From Lycium barbarum (Eukaryota > Streptophyta > Magnoliopsida > Solanales > Solanaceae): a stretch of 64,000 nucleotides of DNA. Position 1 is the first letter of the stretch. The number at the start of each line of letters is the position of its first letter. The stretch covers positions 14,830,336-14,894,335 of the forward strand of contig NC_083340.1 of assembly GCF_019175385.1 (NCBI RefSeq), written 5' to 3'. Under the pieces are notes generated by a model. It worked only from the letters and a program-made list of their open reading frames with translations, was not told where the DNA came from and made no database searches. Positions 23,589 to 35,520 of this stretch are shown here, one piece after another. Both the position numbers and the translations under genes were made by a program.

Positions 23589-25190
23589 ATGGGGAGGTAC
23601 CCATGCTGCAACGTTGATGAAGATCTAAAGAAGGGGCCATGGACACCAGATGAAGATGAGAAATTGATGGATTATATTACTAAACATGGCCATACAAATT
23701 GGCAATTGATTCCAAAAAAAGCAGGTTTAAACAGATGTGGAAAGAGTTGCAGATTAAGGTGGACTAATTATCTCAGGCCTGATATTAAAAGAGGAGCATT
23801 CTCCATTGAAGAAGAAGAAACCATCATCAACCTACATTCTCTTCTTGGAAACAAGTAATATTTTTCTCCCAATTTATGTGACATATTTTTCTTTTTAGTA
23901 CGTCTGAAACAGAATATCATCTTTTTAGATTTAGATTTGAAATTCTCATTTTACATTTAATAAAATGATTTATATATAACCACATAAATGTCACATAAAT
24001 TCGTGCTTCAAAAGTTTTTTATTCGTGCTTTCTTAAATTCCGTGTCTAGTCAAATAATGTCATATAATTTGAGACAGACGAAAAGTCTACAATCTTCAAT
24101 ACCACCCCCCCCCCCCCCCCCACCCCCACCCAAAAAAAAAAACCCAATCCCTCATCTTCTCTCCAACAACAGAATAAAACTAAAATAAAGGAAAAAATGT
24201 TGGATTAATGATGCACCGGAATAAGTAAAGAAAAATTAATTTATTAATATATTTTAACAAGTTATAACATAATTAGGCTTAGTTTTCAAGTTGCTCATCC
24301 TACTTATTAGGTTGCTTGTAGAGCTGTAGCTTTATACTCCCCCATTCCAATTTATACTTTTTAAAAGTCTTCATTTCTTTTTTGAATTCTATATTGAATC
24401 AAATCATATCACATAAGTGATCCGATAGCTAAAAGTTTATTTATATCATCATTATACTAAAGTTAAACTCATGCATATATCAACTTTTACTTGTAGGTGG
24501 TCAAGAATTGCAGCTCATCTTCCAGGAAGAACCGACAATGAGATCAAAAATTTCTATAATACTCATCTGCGTAAAAAACTGCTCAAATTAGGAATTGACC
24601 CCAGAACTCACAAACCAATATCTGACCTCAATTTGCTATTAAATCTTTCTCATCAGTTCACTTCTAACCATAATAATCATCATCTGATGAATAATCCCTT
24701 AGTGTCTGCTCTTAGATTACAAGCACAAGTTACAGAAATGACCAAAATTCAACATCTTTTACAAGGCCTTTTTGCACCCATAACCAATTTTCAAGAAAAT
24801 TTTGCAACAAGTTCAAGTCATTTTATCCCTCCATCTGAGGGAGTTGTAAATGTTTGTACCAATACCCAATTCTTGGATTCTTTGCCAGTAGATTGTGGTA
24901 CAATTCCAAAATTGGATAATTCTACTTCTTGCATTTCAAATTGCTCAGAATTATCCTATCATCAGGGTGAATTTAACTCAAATATTAAGGTAGATAATTT
25001 CGAAGGACTAAGCAGCAGTTCAAAGAGACAGACAGATTATAATTCGCTTGAAGCTGATGCTCATGTAATTAATCAAGATTATGAACCTAATACATTCTCG
25101 CAACTTAATGATAATATTGCAGCACTGGAGAAAAATCATGAGGGTGATGATGATTACAACAGTTCCTTCTGGAATGAAATTTTCCAATGA
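23589..25190 (+). CDS. R2R3-MYB transcription factor
   Basis: Two exons, 23589-23854 and 24497-25190, with a GT-AG intron; the product is 319 aa. The start is MGRYPCC followed by R2 ([20 protein letters not shown] ... [15 protein letters not shown]) and R3 ([20 protein letters not shown], then [20 protein letters not shown]). R2 has all three Trp; in R3 the first is Phe, as usual, but the third is Tyr instead of Trp. The intron that most R2R3-MYBs have inside R2 is absent. After the DNA-binding domain come [20 protein letters not shown] and a [20 protein letters not shown] segment. These recall the MYB9/MYB107/MYB53/92/93 group linked to suberin, but the assignment is tentative. Nuclear DNA-binding regulator; the C-terminus is acidic and Asn/Ser-rich. 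Confidence 0.93.
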
Positions 25191-26555
25191 TTTAATTGTT
25201 TTTCTTAATTAATTTATCTTACATGTCGTGATGGATTTACCTTTATTTTTTCTTAACTTTGTTCTATTTAGTTGCTCTAGAATATTGGTCGATGGGTTTT
25301 TATATATATAGATGTGTGTGTGTGTGGAGAGAGGATATATTTTGGTCAGTAAATATTGTTTAGGACCACAATTTTATGAATGTGTTATTTCCCTGTGTAC
25401 AGTGTATATATTTGGAGCGATTATTAGTTTCTTTCATCTCATTTTCTGGAATACTTTAAACGTTGTAGCAAAGAGATAATGGTCAAAAAATACATCTAAA
25501 GTATCACTTTTTGGGTGTTTTCTACCTGAACTATCAGCGTTTGCGTTTCTTACCTAGACTATCAGTCTATCACCAACTACTTATCAAAACACACCTCGAA
25601 ATTAATGAGCCAGCTGCCATGTTTTTTTACCATTATCTCAATAGTAAATAATACTGTTGAAATTATTAAGAGACAAATTCTATTTAATAGACTTAAAATC
25701 GACAAATTTAATTTATATCTTGAAATTATTATTGGAAAAGGTCTGAGATTTTTCGCTAAATTTTTGCCTTTGTATCTCCATTCATCTAAGCTAAGCTACC
25801 TTAATTTTATAAGGTAAATGAACAACCTGCCCATGATGAATATATTATTCAAGATTACTTAATTTTGCCTTCTGTTCCACTTCTAGTCCGTTTAAACTTT
25901 GACTTGTATTTGTTTTTGCTTTTAATGGAACCACAAAATGAAATAGATGAATTCCACGTATTCAAATTCTTAAAAAATAATGATTCAGATTTATTCCTCA
26001 ACTTTTGACTGTAATTGAAAATTCCCTCAAGCTAAAGCTCCGACAAAGGTCGAGGGCAAAAACAAGATTTTTTCCTAATGATAGGGATAATATTAGATCA
26101 AGTCTAATAGAGGAAACAGAAGTACTCCATTTCAAATTTTACAGGAGCAATATACGATTGTTAAGATTAAAATAAGGGAAGTGTAGCAAACAGTCTTAAA
26201 GTAGTCTAAGTGACAGTTGATGAAATAGAAATGAGAACCATGCAAGATCAGAATTTATATCTAGCTAGTAGAACAAAAAAAAAAGTTTGTTAGAAATTCA
26301 TTGTTCACATTTGTTTAAACCTGATGAATAGATTTACCCAATATTGTACTGGTTAGAAAACACGAATATCAGTTAAAAACTCAAGGTACCCGTAAATTGA
26401 TTTTAATATTCAAGTTATAAACAAGAGAACTATTATCCTTGGAGAAATTATTTGTTCTTTTTTCTTGTACGGGCTAGTTTTCTCCATACAAATTGGTAAA
26501 GATAAACATGGTAGACTATAAACTAAAGACACAGTAGCTCAGTGGGATATAGCGG
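25191..26555. other. MYB 3' flank and intergenic sequence
   Basis: Contains the MYB 3' UTR with a TG microsatellite (about 25312-25326). No other gene is supported. Confidence 0.5.
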
Positions 26556-27340
26556 ATGATTTTTTATTTTATTTTTTTAATTTAAAGCCACCTTGGGATG
26601 GAGAATTAGGCTTGACCCTTACCTCGTATATTAATAACCAGAAGGAGAATACATGTATTAGAGGTATAATTAGCCTAACCTTTTCCACAGTTTCTAAAAT
26701 CAATGAACAAGCTCATTGCTTTACGATATCTTCTACAAGAACTAGTCTTGAGGTATCCACAAAAATTAAGACCATACTTTATAACTTTACTGAGGGCTAG
26801 ACTCTCATAACCACAGTTAAGAGCCCAAATGATGAGGGTCAGTCTATACATGAGGTACCACATCATACAACTTGATTTCATTGATATTTTTGTTCCTAAC
26901 TCGAAAGTTAGAATATCCCTACTCATCCATATTTACAAGTCCTTTCACTTGCCTTGAGAGTTCTTCAAAAGAGTTGTATATCTTGGAGTTCTGAGTTGAG
27001 TGACTTAGAGTCGCAAGTTTATTAGCTACTATGTTGGCCTCCCTATAACAATGTAGCATGTTCCATGTAGTTCCATTCAAAGAATGTCTTATCTCTGATT
27101 ATTGAGCCAATTTGCCAGGGAATTTTAAAAACTTTTTTGATCCAAGCTTGGAGTAACATGGAGCCAATTCCAAGAATGAGTTTGGAGACGCCAATCTAAA
27201 TGCACCATTTGATCCCAAAAAGCATAGCCTTAGCTTTTGCTAGATTATTGGATCTATTGCCAAAGTTTACTGAATATGCCACTCTAAATTGGTGGATGAT
27301 TTGGCTTGTTCTTTGTGTTCAGCTGCTAGCTGCACAAGAG
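26556..27340 (-). pseudogene. LINE retrotransposon 3' remnant
   Basis: On the minus strand, broken frames give SNNLAKAKAMLFGIKWC, KIPWQIGSIIRD, FEWNYMEHA and CDSKSLNSELQDI. These fit the end of a LINE RNase H domain, where a REaN-VADkLA-type motif is expected; here it is eroded to GGQHSS. An A-rich tail lies at 26556-26585. Frames are interrupted many times. It is a separate copy from the remnant at 21.7-22.6 kb. Confidence 0.5.
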
Positions 27341-27386
27341 GTTGGAGCATGATGTCCAATTTTTTGCTTGACTGGTTCTGTATATA

Positions 27387-27426
27387 CTAGAGGTGCTTAG
27401 CCCGTGCTGACGTGCTATGCACGGGC
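27387..27426 (-). mobile_element. Helitron-like 3' terminus
   Basis: On the minus strand the order is GCCCGTGC, an 11-nt loop, GCACGGGC, a 9-nt spacer, then CTAG followed by T. A GC-rich hairpin about ten bases before CTRR, with insertion next to T, is the Helitron 3' signature. I did not find the matching 5' TC end, so size and identity are open. Confidence 0.35.
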
Positions 27427-27768
27427 CCAATATTTAGATATTAACATATATATTTCATCCTTTCCACTTACAAATCAATATAAATATATATAAATCACTA
27501 TTAATTAATATAATGTTTGGTTGTTTTCTTTAATTTTCTCATAAATAGGAGTAATACATAAGCTTCATGATCTTCTCCTGTATTTTGCACTGACAACGCA
27601 TGTATAATACCTAAACTCGATATACATATATAGTACACTAATTTTATATGAACCAAAAAAAAAAAAAAAAAAAATGAGTTCAATTTTGGGTGCTTAATGG
27701 TCTTTACTTCTTCTTGCTTATATAAAACAGTTACTGTAATACATATTAAGAATAGAGATAATATTTTT

Positions 27769-28695
27769 GGGTGAAAATCATTTACACCCCTCAACTATGC
27801 TTTAAAAATCAAACTCCCCCTTCAACTTTAAACAATAGACGTTCCCCCCCCCCCCCCCCCCCCCCAACAATCCTAATTAAATTTTTTAAATGCCTATTTT
27901 ACCCTTACATTATCAGATTTTGTCTTCTTCTTCTTTTTTTTTTTTTTTTACTTCTTTAAAATCATGATACTTCTTATTTTTTTTAATTTATGTAATAAAT
28001 TTCTCATAAAAAATAAATATTATCTTCTAGACAAAGAAAAAAGTGAGAAATATTAATTGTGAAGATAAGTTAATGATGTTCTATAATAAAATAAATTAGC
28101 AGAATAAATAAAAAATTAACTTTATTAAAAGTAATCAAAACTTTAATATTTATTTTATACAAGTGAAAAATAACAGATCATAATAACTTTATAAATATTT
28201 TTTTATGCAGGTAATGCAAAAAAAATTAAAAAATAGAGGAAATTTTTTAAAAATGATTTATTTATACTGTAAATGAATTTTATTATAATTTAAGAAAAAT
28301 ATTCCATTAATGACAACAAAAACTTGTTTATTTACATAAACAATAAAGAATAAGAGAGAAGTGAAACTTAAATATAATGCATGTACGTATATACATATAT
28401 ACTTACTGCATATAATATTGAAATAACAATCATCAAAAATAGCATTAGATTTTGTTACAAATTCATAAAAATATTATTCTACTTACAATGTTAATGAACT
28501 TAAATAAGAATCTATAAATACCTAGATTGAAAAAATAAATATTATATATAATATAAAAATGTATTATGGGGGATTTAAAAAACAAGGGTGAAATAGTCAT
28601 TGCCTAGGATAAAGGGGGGAGAATGTCTATTGTTCAAAGTTGAGGGGGAAATTTGATTTTTAAAGCAAAGTTGGGGTTGAAAATGATTTTCACCC
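27769..28695. mobile_element. Mutator-like MITE with long inverted repeats
   Basis: About 85 bp at each end are inverted copies. The left begins GGGTGAAAATCATTTACACC; the right ends GAAAATGATTTTCACCC. Ten-base flanks TAATATTTTT (27759-27768) and TAACATTTTT (28696-28705) match but for one base, as expected for a 9-10 bp Mutator-type target duplication. A poly-C run (about 27845-27865) and poly-T lie inside the left end. Length 927 bp, non-coding. Confidence 0.75.
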
Positions 28696-28705
28696 TAACA
28701 TTTTT

Positions 28706-31686
28706 ATATTTAGTTCTAGAGTTATTGGACTAAGCATATTTTACCCTCAATTAATAGAAACATGCACTTTGACCTCTTTGCTTGTGGTATTCACAATTTT
28801 ACCATAATTGTTAATTCTTCTACCATTTAATTAGCCATGTATTATGTTAAGCTTATGTTGTTACTCTATATTCGATAGTAACATAGATCTAAAAATAGTC
28901 TAAAATATAACATATTTCCTACATAAAGAAAAACGGTTCAACATACACGCACATTTCAATCAATTAACAATTAGATGTGCTGAGCAAGATATTACAAGAA
29001 TTTAAATCGAAATTTATCAATAGTTGAGGGACCAAAATGATTCTTATTAATCCTTTAAGGGAAAATTAGCAACAACTTTTTCCAAGCAGAACAAATTATG
29101 GTTTAAGATCCACTAAGGAAGTACTGCTAGGAGATGATATGGCTGAGAAAGTAATAAACAAAATGGGATAAAAACTAGATTAGTCCATATCAGTACCACG
29201 TCTTTACAAGCTGGAAATAAAGGCCCCGTTTGTCTATGGATACCAAAAAATATTTCACTTTTATTTGAAATTTTAGAGTTGGAGTTGTATTTGACCATAG
29301 TTTTTGGTGAAATGTAGTTATAAAAAAGTGAAAAAAGTAAATTTTTTTGAAAAATAAGTTTTTTAAGTTTTTGATATTTCGGAATACAACTTCAAGTTGT
29401 ATTCGGAATTCTCATGGCCAAATGCTGATTCCAAAAAAAAGTGAAAAAAAAAATTCGATATAAAGTGAATAATTCTTACGGCGAAATGGGGGCAAAATCT
29501 TTTATTGAATAGTTCAGTGGGGCCCTACTTTATAGAGCTGAATGGTTTCAAACTGCTTGCGCATGAAATGAAAAATTCAAGATGGACCAACCTTTTAGGA
29601 TAGAACAAAGAAGATAAGAAAAGACTAAATTATCCCTATCAGGAAGCGCACATGTCATTGAACAGGTGTGCTTCTAGAGTCTTATGTATAGCTGTAATTC
29701 CCCTAATGTGGCTTAGCAAACTATTACTTGAGAAATCATGCTTGTTAAAATTTAGGGAAAACACATATTTCTAAATTAATTAATGACTAGGATAATATTA
29801 AGGATAGATAAAACTCGACAGCAAATTTAATTTGGAATGGGACCCCTGTTAACACGAAAATTTGCATTCTCATGTAGAAGATCTACAATAGTAATTCAAG
29901 TAGGCAACACATTGAGATTGCCTGCATGAATTACTAGTGTACCCTAATTATTAATTATTGGGTTAGAAATTCTAAGGAATTATTATTGATACACTACTTT
30001 AAATTATGATTGATTGATATCAACCATAAGATGATTTAGTAATAATTAGGGGTGATATAATAAAATTTTCATTCTATTTATGATTCTTCAAGGGGTGTGC
30101 CAAACCAATTCCGGACAGGTAAAAATAGACGGAGAGAGTAATTTTTTGATTTATTTTGGGATGGCCAATCTGGCCATATCTTTAATTGTACTTGATTAAA
30201 AACCCATAATTCATACATTAATGCAGAGCGCAATCATAAAAGATATCAATTTCTATACACAGTCAAGCATGAATGACACAACCAATTATAAAAACAGTAT
30301 AGAGAAGGAAATTAGAAGAGGATGAGTTGTGAATTAGATGTGTATAAGCTTCCAATAATTGATTTTAGGAAGCAAGGGTTGAAACAAGGAAGTGAAGAAA
30401 GGGTTAAATGTACAATGCTTTAGAAGAATTTGGGTACCTCAACCCAACACCTCTTTTCTCTCCATTTATTTTATTATTTTACTCCTTTTGTCTCATTTTA
30501 ATTGTTGTTTTAATTTAGCTCGAAAAAATTATCTCTTTAGGAATTTAAAATTAAAGTAGACAATTATTTTCAACTATATTTTCTGAACATGAAAGAAGTA
30601 TGCATAATCTTAAGAGGAAAAATTAAAACTATTGTTAGGTTGTAGTTTATAACAAATTAATTAGTAGACTGTTTATAATAATGTGTAGAGTGTAGACTTT
30701 AAGTTATTGTTCATCTTCGACTACCTCAAGCTCAAATATGAAATTTCACACAAAACTATATTAAATATTTACCAAGCTCCCTTAAAAATTGAAATATAAG
30801 TTCTCCAAGAAGAATCTGTTAATTATAACAACACTCAATTCAAACAAATAACAACTTCGCAAAACCCATCTAACGAAGCTTCAAAATGAACTTCAATGTA
30901 GTTTTGTTCTTCTCCTTCAAGTTTATTCAAGCTCAAGTTCTTCCACATACAAGGAATAACATTGGTTCTGATTTATTTGTTGAGTTTTAAATTTGCCTCA
31001 GAAGTTTTAAAAATATGAAAAAGCCCCGACCACACTTAAATTAAACGTGATTTTGGCTTTTTCAAGGACCGAAAATAAAGAGAAAGGAAAATAGAATTTA
31101 TTTTAAAAGAAAAAAATTAAAAAACTTGAAAGGTCGCATCAACTTATATTTCCTGCTTTCCAAGTTCAGAAAGGATAAATTAAGCCAAATTTCTTCCTAC
31201 TTTTCTAGGCAACATCAGCCAAATTATACTTTTACATAATTTTGACTGAATTGTATGTCTCTAACTTCTTTTCATTTGATTATAACATCTTGATTTTCAC
31301 TAAGACCTAGATGAAAAAACATTAAACAAACGCGACCCTTGACTACTTCTAGATGAAGAAAACACAATTAAACAAGCAACTGAGGTAAGAAAGAAGAATA
31401 CTTTCCGGCATATCCTACCTTCCTCCCTACCCTTCTATAGAATAAAGATGAAAAATTAATGATGTCCATCCAATTAAAAGTAATTAATCCCGCCAAGTAA
31501 CATTGACGTGAGCTGGTTACATTTTTGTCAGTATTCACCTTACTTTTACGGATGTCAAAAGTGGATCGAATATTATAAAAACTAACTAAAATGTCGTATA
31601 CCATTCTTCCCGTTGAAGACATAATTAAAAAATGAAAATATGTTTTCTTTAGTAATTTAAACTTTTAAGTCGTGAGATGGTCTCAT
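28706..31686. other. AT-rich intergenic sequence
   Basis: Apart from a possible MITE at 29222-29426, I see no gene or clear repeat. Open frames here are short and featureless. Confidence 0.45.
29222..29426. mobile_element. Possible MITE
   Basis: A left end with CCCCGTTTGTCTATGG opposes a right end with CATGGCCAAATGCTGA as an imperfect inverted repeat, and the interior is rich in GAATACAACTT / AAGTTGTATTC pairs. No clear target duplication. Confidence 0.4.
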
Positions 31687-31877
31687 CAGGGGCGGAGGGA
31701 GGAAGGGCAAGGGGTTCATCCGAACCTCGATCCTTCGGCTGAAAATTATACTGTTTATGCATGGTTAAAATTATTTTTTTATGTATATATACCAGACGTT
31801 GAATCCCTTTGGCTTCTTCGTGTGTTTACTTTTTCATATTTTGAACCCCCTTAGTGAGAATTCTGACTCCGTCATTG
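31687..31877. mobile_element. hAT-like MITE
   Basis: The ends CAGGGGCGGAGGGAG and CTGACTCCGTCATTG are an imperfect inverted repeat of the CAGNGGCGGAG type. Eight-base flanks GGTCTCAT and GGTCAAAT agree at six positions, fitting an aged hAT target duplication. Length 191 bp, non-coding. Confidence 0.6.
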
Positions 31878-32650
31878 GGTCAAATACGTCCACATAGTAT
31901 TAAAGCAGACAAATATCAGACCTATATGAGCGGACTTATTTTGATATACTTAACTAAGTAAATTAAAGTGTTCTCCCCCACAATTTTGCTAAAAATGTTT
32001 TTCTACTCTAAAGTATGTTCTTATTGTATTAAGTAGTATGTAAGTTGCATTATATATAATATATATCCTTTTAACAAAAGGGAAAATGCACGGGAATATT
32101 AAATGTCTTCCAATTTCTTTTCACCATTTGAAGCATACAGTGACGATCATTAGGTGGCTGCAATATTTTACGTGGACTGCATGGATGCATGCATTATTTA
32201 CGGAAGATGTTGCTGATGAGGGAACTATCTGGATCAGGGAGGTTATTTACCAAACAAGATTTCACAAGTCAAAGCTCAAAAAATTATAGTCAAATCACAG
32301 AATCAACATAGCAAAATTATAATAGTATATGTGTAGCTACGGTATTATAGATAGATACACTTGTTACATGATGAGGATTGAGGATCTTCAACTGATATCC
32401 GATACATCATGCATGACTTCGATTCGTTTCTTTTGCGTGAGTATTCGAGTCAAAATTGTTAAGTTAATTTGTGGATGGAAATTAACTTGCATACATAACA
32501 AATTTAGTAAGTTATTTAATGAAACTTTGATAGTAAGCATATATATGTTCTATGCATGGTTCTGTGGATATGTTCATCAATGTGAATCATCAAATTCGTA
32601 CATTTATTGATCCTTATATGCATAGCCCACATGTGGATGTTGCAGAAATA
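31878..32650. other. AT-rich intergenic sequence
   Basis: Open frames up to 93 codons occur, but none shows a motif, splice context or composition that supports a gene. Confidence 0.45.
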
Positions 32651-32874
32651 TTCCCTCCGTTTCAATTTTTTCTTACTTTCAATTTTGGTCTGTTTAAAAA
32701 CAAATTCTTAATTTGATAATTCTTTAATATCAACATTCACGTGATATATTTAAGACCACAATATTAAATAGCATCTTAGTACATTTTACAATGTAAGATT
32801 ACAAAATTTAAAAATGTATTTTATTAAATTCTGCGTCTAGTCAATTTAAGCCAAATAAATTGAAACTGAGTGAG
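32651..32874. mobile_element. Stowaway-like MITE
   Basis: TTCCCTCCGTTTCAATTT at the left and AAATTGAAACTGAGTGAG at the right are inverted, flanked by TA on both sides. Length 224 bp, non-coding. Confidence 0.65.
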
Positions 32875-33605
32875 TACTACTTACTACGTACCCAATTGAC
32901 GGGAAGATACCCAATTGCCACCGTGAAAATGCAACGGTACCTCTTAGCGTACTTAAGACTTTGACAAAGCTTTTTAAAACCAAAACAGAAAAAAAAACCA
33001 TTGATTGTTGCTATATTTGGAATCACCATGACAATGGTCCAATTGATGTAATTGGTTTATGAATTCCTATTGATTGAAAAAATATATAATTAAAAAATTA
33101 AAATGCAATCTAGACTATTATATAGTCATTACAGGTTAAATCAATCTAACCTCGTGAAACTAGATTTTCTTGTATCCCTCACACTTACGACATCTTTTAC
33201 AATTATTATTTTCGATTGCTAGACATTTATAAAGTTAATTTCACAATTCGATGCAAACAGCCAATATGGTTGGTAGGCCAAATTTTCGTCATTTGCTTTG
33301 TTCTTGAGATTCAATGATAAAAGAATTTAACTCACAGTTCCACACTCTTTAATTAACAATTCCAACTCGCAACTTATAATCCTATCTAATCGATCTTTTA
33401 CTAATTTCTCATTCAAAGTTCTGCAGCCTACATTAAACTTCTTAGTTATACAACATATAGCATATAAAGCCTACACCCTATGCACTATTCAATATCACAT
33501 CTATATAGTACTTCTTTGTTGTTGAGATATACCAATGGGAATCAATGAATAACAGCTAAAGGATAAAATATCAATTAAACTACTAAGATTTAATTAATTA
33601 GCTAG
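32875..33605. other. AT-rich intergenic sequence
   Basis: Nothing recognisable up to the target duplication GCTAG (33601-33605) of the next element. Confidence 0.5.
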
Positions 33606-33852
33606 TGTTATAAAAGAAGCTAAAAGAGTCACAATATTAAAGGATGAAAATCATAGAAATAGAATGACAAAAGAGGAGAGATTTTTACTATTCTTCCAAA
33701 ATGTGTTACAAGTGTATTTCATATGAAAACTTATGCCTCTATTTATAGTGCTACATATGCATTCAATATATGAGAAAATGGAGGAACCATTAAGATGGTG
33801 GAGGAGAAGCATTATATTTGTGTATTGGACATCCATAATATATTTCATAACA
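33606..33852 (-). repeat. 3' LTR of the minus-strand Copia
   Basis: A 247-bp direct repeat of 42837-43111, with about four substitutions between them. The termini TGTTAT...ATAACA are inverted. Confidence 0.88.
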
Positions 33853-34082
33853 CTCCCCTTTGGATGTCCATAGATGATGTGCATCGTTAAAAACCTTATT
33901 GGGAAAAACCCTGTGGGAAAAAGCCTCAATGAAGGAAAAAGAGTACACATATCTAGTAATACGCTTCGAGAGTTGCCTCATTAAAAACCTTACCAAGAAA
34001 ACCCAATGGGACAAAACTTGGTTAAGGAAAAAAGAGTACAACACGTATTTCACTCCCCCTGACGAAGACCAATATTCAGATG

Positions 34083-35345
34083 TCAGAGTCTTCGCATTCC
34101 AATCTTGAATATCATTTTCTCAAGAGTTGAAGTTGGCAAAAATTTGGTGAACAAATCTGCAGGATTGTCACTTGAACGAATTTGTTGCACATCAAGATCA
34201 CCATTCTTCTGGAGATCATGAGTGAAAAATAACTTTGGTGAAATGTGCTTCGTTCTATCTCCTTTTATAAATCCTCCTTTTAATTGAGCTATGCAAGCAG
34301 CATTATCTTCATATAATACTGTGGGTATTTTTGTATCACACTTCAAGCCACATCTTTCTCTGATGAAATGTATCACTGATCTCAACCACACACATTCTCT
34401 ACTTGCTTCATGAATAGCTATTATCTCAGCATGATTCGAAGAAGTAGCAACAATGGACTGCTTTGTGGATCGCCATGATATAGCAGTACCTCCACATGTA
34501 AACAGATAGCCTTTGTTAGTATAAAAGAGACTCATATCGCTAGTTCCCTTCAGATATCGCAATATATGCTTAACTCCGTTCCAATGTCTTCGTGTAGGAG
34601 AAGAGCTATATCTTGCTAGCAAATTAACAGAGAACGCTATGTTAAGTCTTGTAGCGTTAGCAAGATACATAAGTGCACCAATTGCACTAAGATATGGTAC
34701 TTCAGGACCAAGAAGCTCTTCATTTTCTTCTTGAGGTCGGAACGGATCTTTACTCACTTCAAGTGAGCGAACAACCATTGGAGTACTTAAAGGATGCACA
34801 TTGTCCATGTAAAATCTTTTTAAAACTTTCTCAGTATAGGCAGATTGATGGATAAAGATCCCTTTTGCGAAATGTTCAATTTTCAGACCAAGACAGAGTT
34901 TTGTCTTTCCGAGATCTTTCATCTCAAATTCTTCCTTCAAATATTCAATCACCTCTTGGAGCTCTTCTGGAGTTCCAATAAGATTTATGTCATCAACATA
35001 AACAGCAAGTATAATGAATCCTGATTTTGTTTTCTTAATAAAAACACATGGACAAATGGCATCATTTATATATCCTTCATTTATCAAGTACTCACTTAGG
35101 CGATTATACCACATGCGCCCTGATTGTTTTAAACCATATAATGATCTTTGTAATCTGATTGAATACATTTCCCGAGACTTTAAACCAAATGCTTCAGGCA
35201 TTTTATATCCATCATGAATTTTCATATAAATTTCATCAAGTAAGCCACATAGGCTGTGACAGCATCCATCAGTATAAATAATGTGACATTTTTTTATGTT
35301 TGGACTGCTGGTCCAATAAACATTACGTTTACCAAGATGCATCAT
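34083..35345 (-). pseudogene. Copia RT C-terminal part and RNase H
   Basis: One open frame of 420 codons, of which about the last 390 are Copia pol. Homology starts near LLDEIYMKIHDGYKMPEA and includes RSLYGLKQSGRMWYNRL, catalytic YVDDINLIG, MKDLGKTKLCLGLKIEH and LMYLANATR. RNase H follows (SWRSTKQSIVATSSNHAEI, then VLYEDNAACIAQ and DRTKHISPKLFFTH). The N-terminal fingers and first catalytic Asp of RT are absent, and no gag or integrase lies upstream. The frame has no stop, unlike the other Copia copies here, but the protein could not act as an RT alone. Confidence 0.9.
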
Positions 35346-35520
35346 TTTACTTGGTAATTATTTCTACATCAACGTGCTTTAAGAGACGTAGTACTCAGAT
35401 CCTCACAATCTTATACAATATTGCGTGCCATATTGTATCAAAGATATCGTCGACAAGATATCATTTTGTATCGGTTCGCAATTCGACATAACTTACTGAG
35501 ATCTCATCACTTCATCATTT

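Noticed and set aside
24105..24140. Poly-C/poly-A stretch in the MYB intron, part of a possible MITE (about 23861-24085)
   Set aside because: The ends CCCAATTTATGTGACAT and ATGTCATATAATTTGAGAC are suggestive but too uneven, and no target duplication was found.
26525..26560. tRNA-like stretch GTAGCTCAGTGGGATATAGC
   Set aside because: It resembles a D-arm/A box, but there is no B box, anticodon arm or acceptor stem at the right distance.
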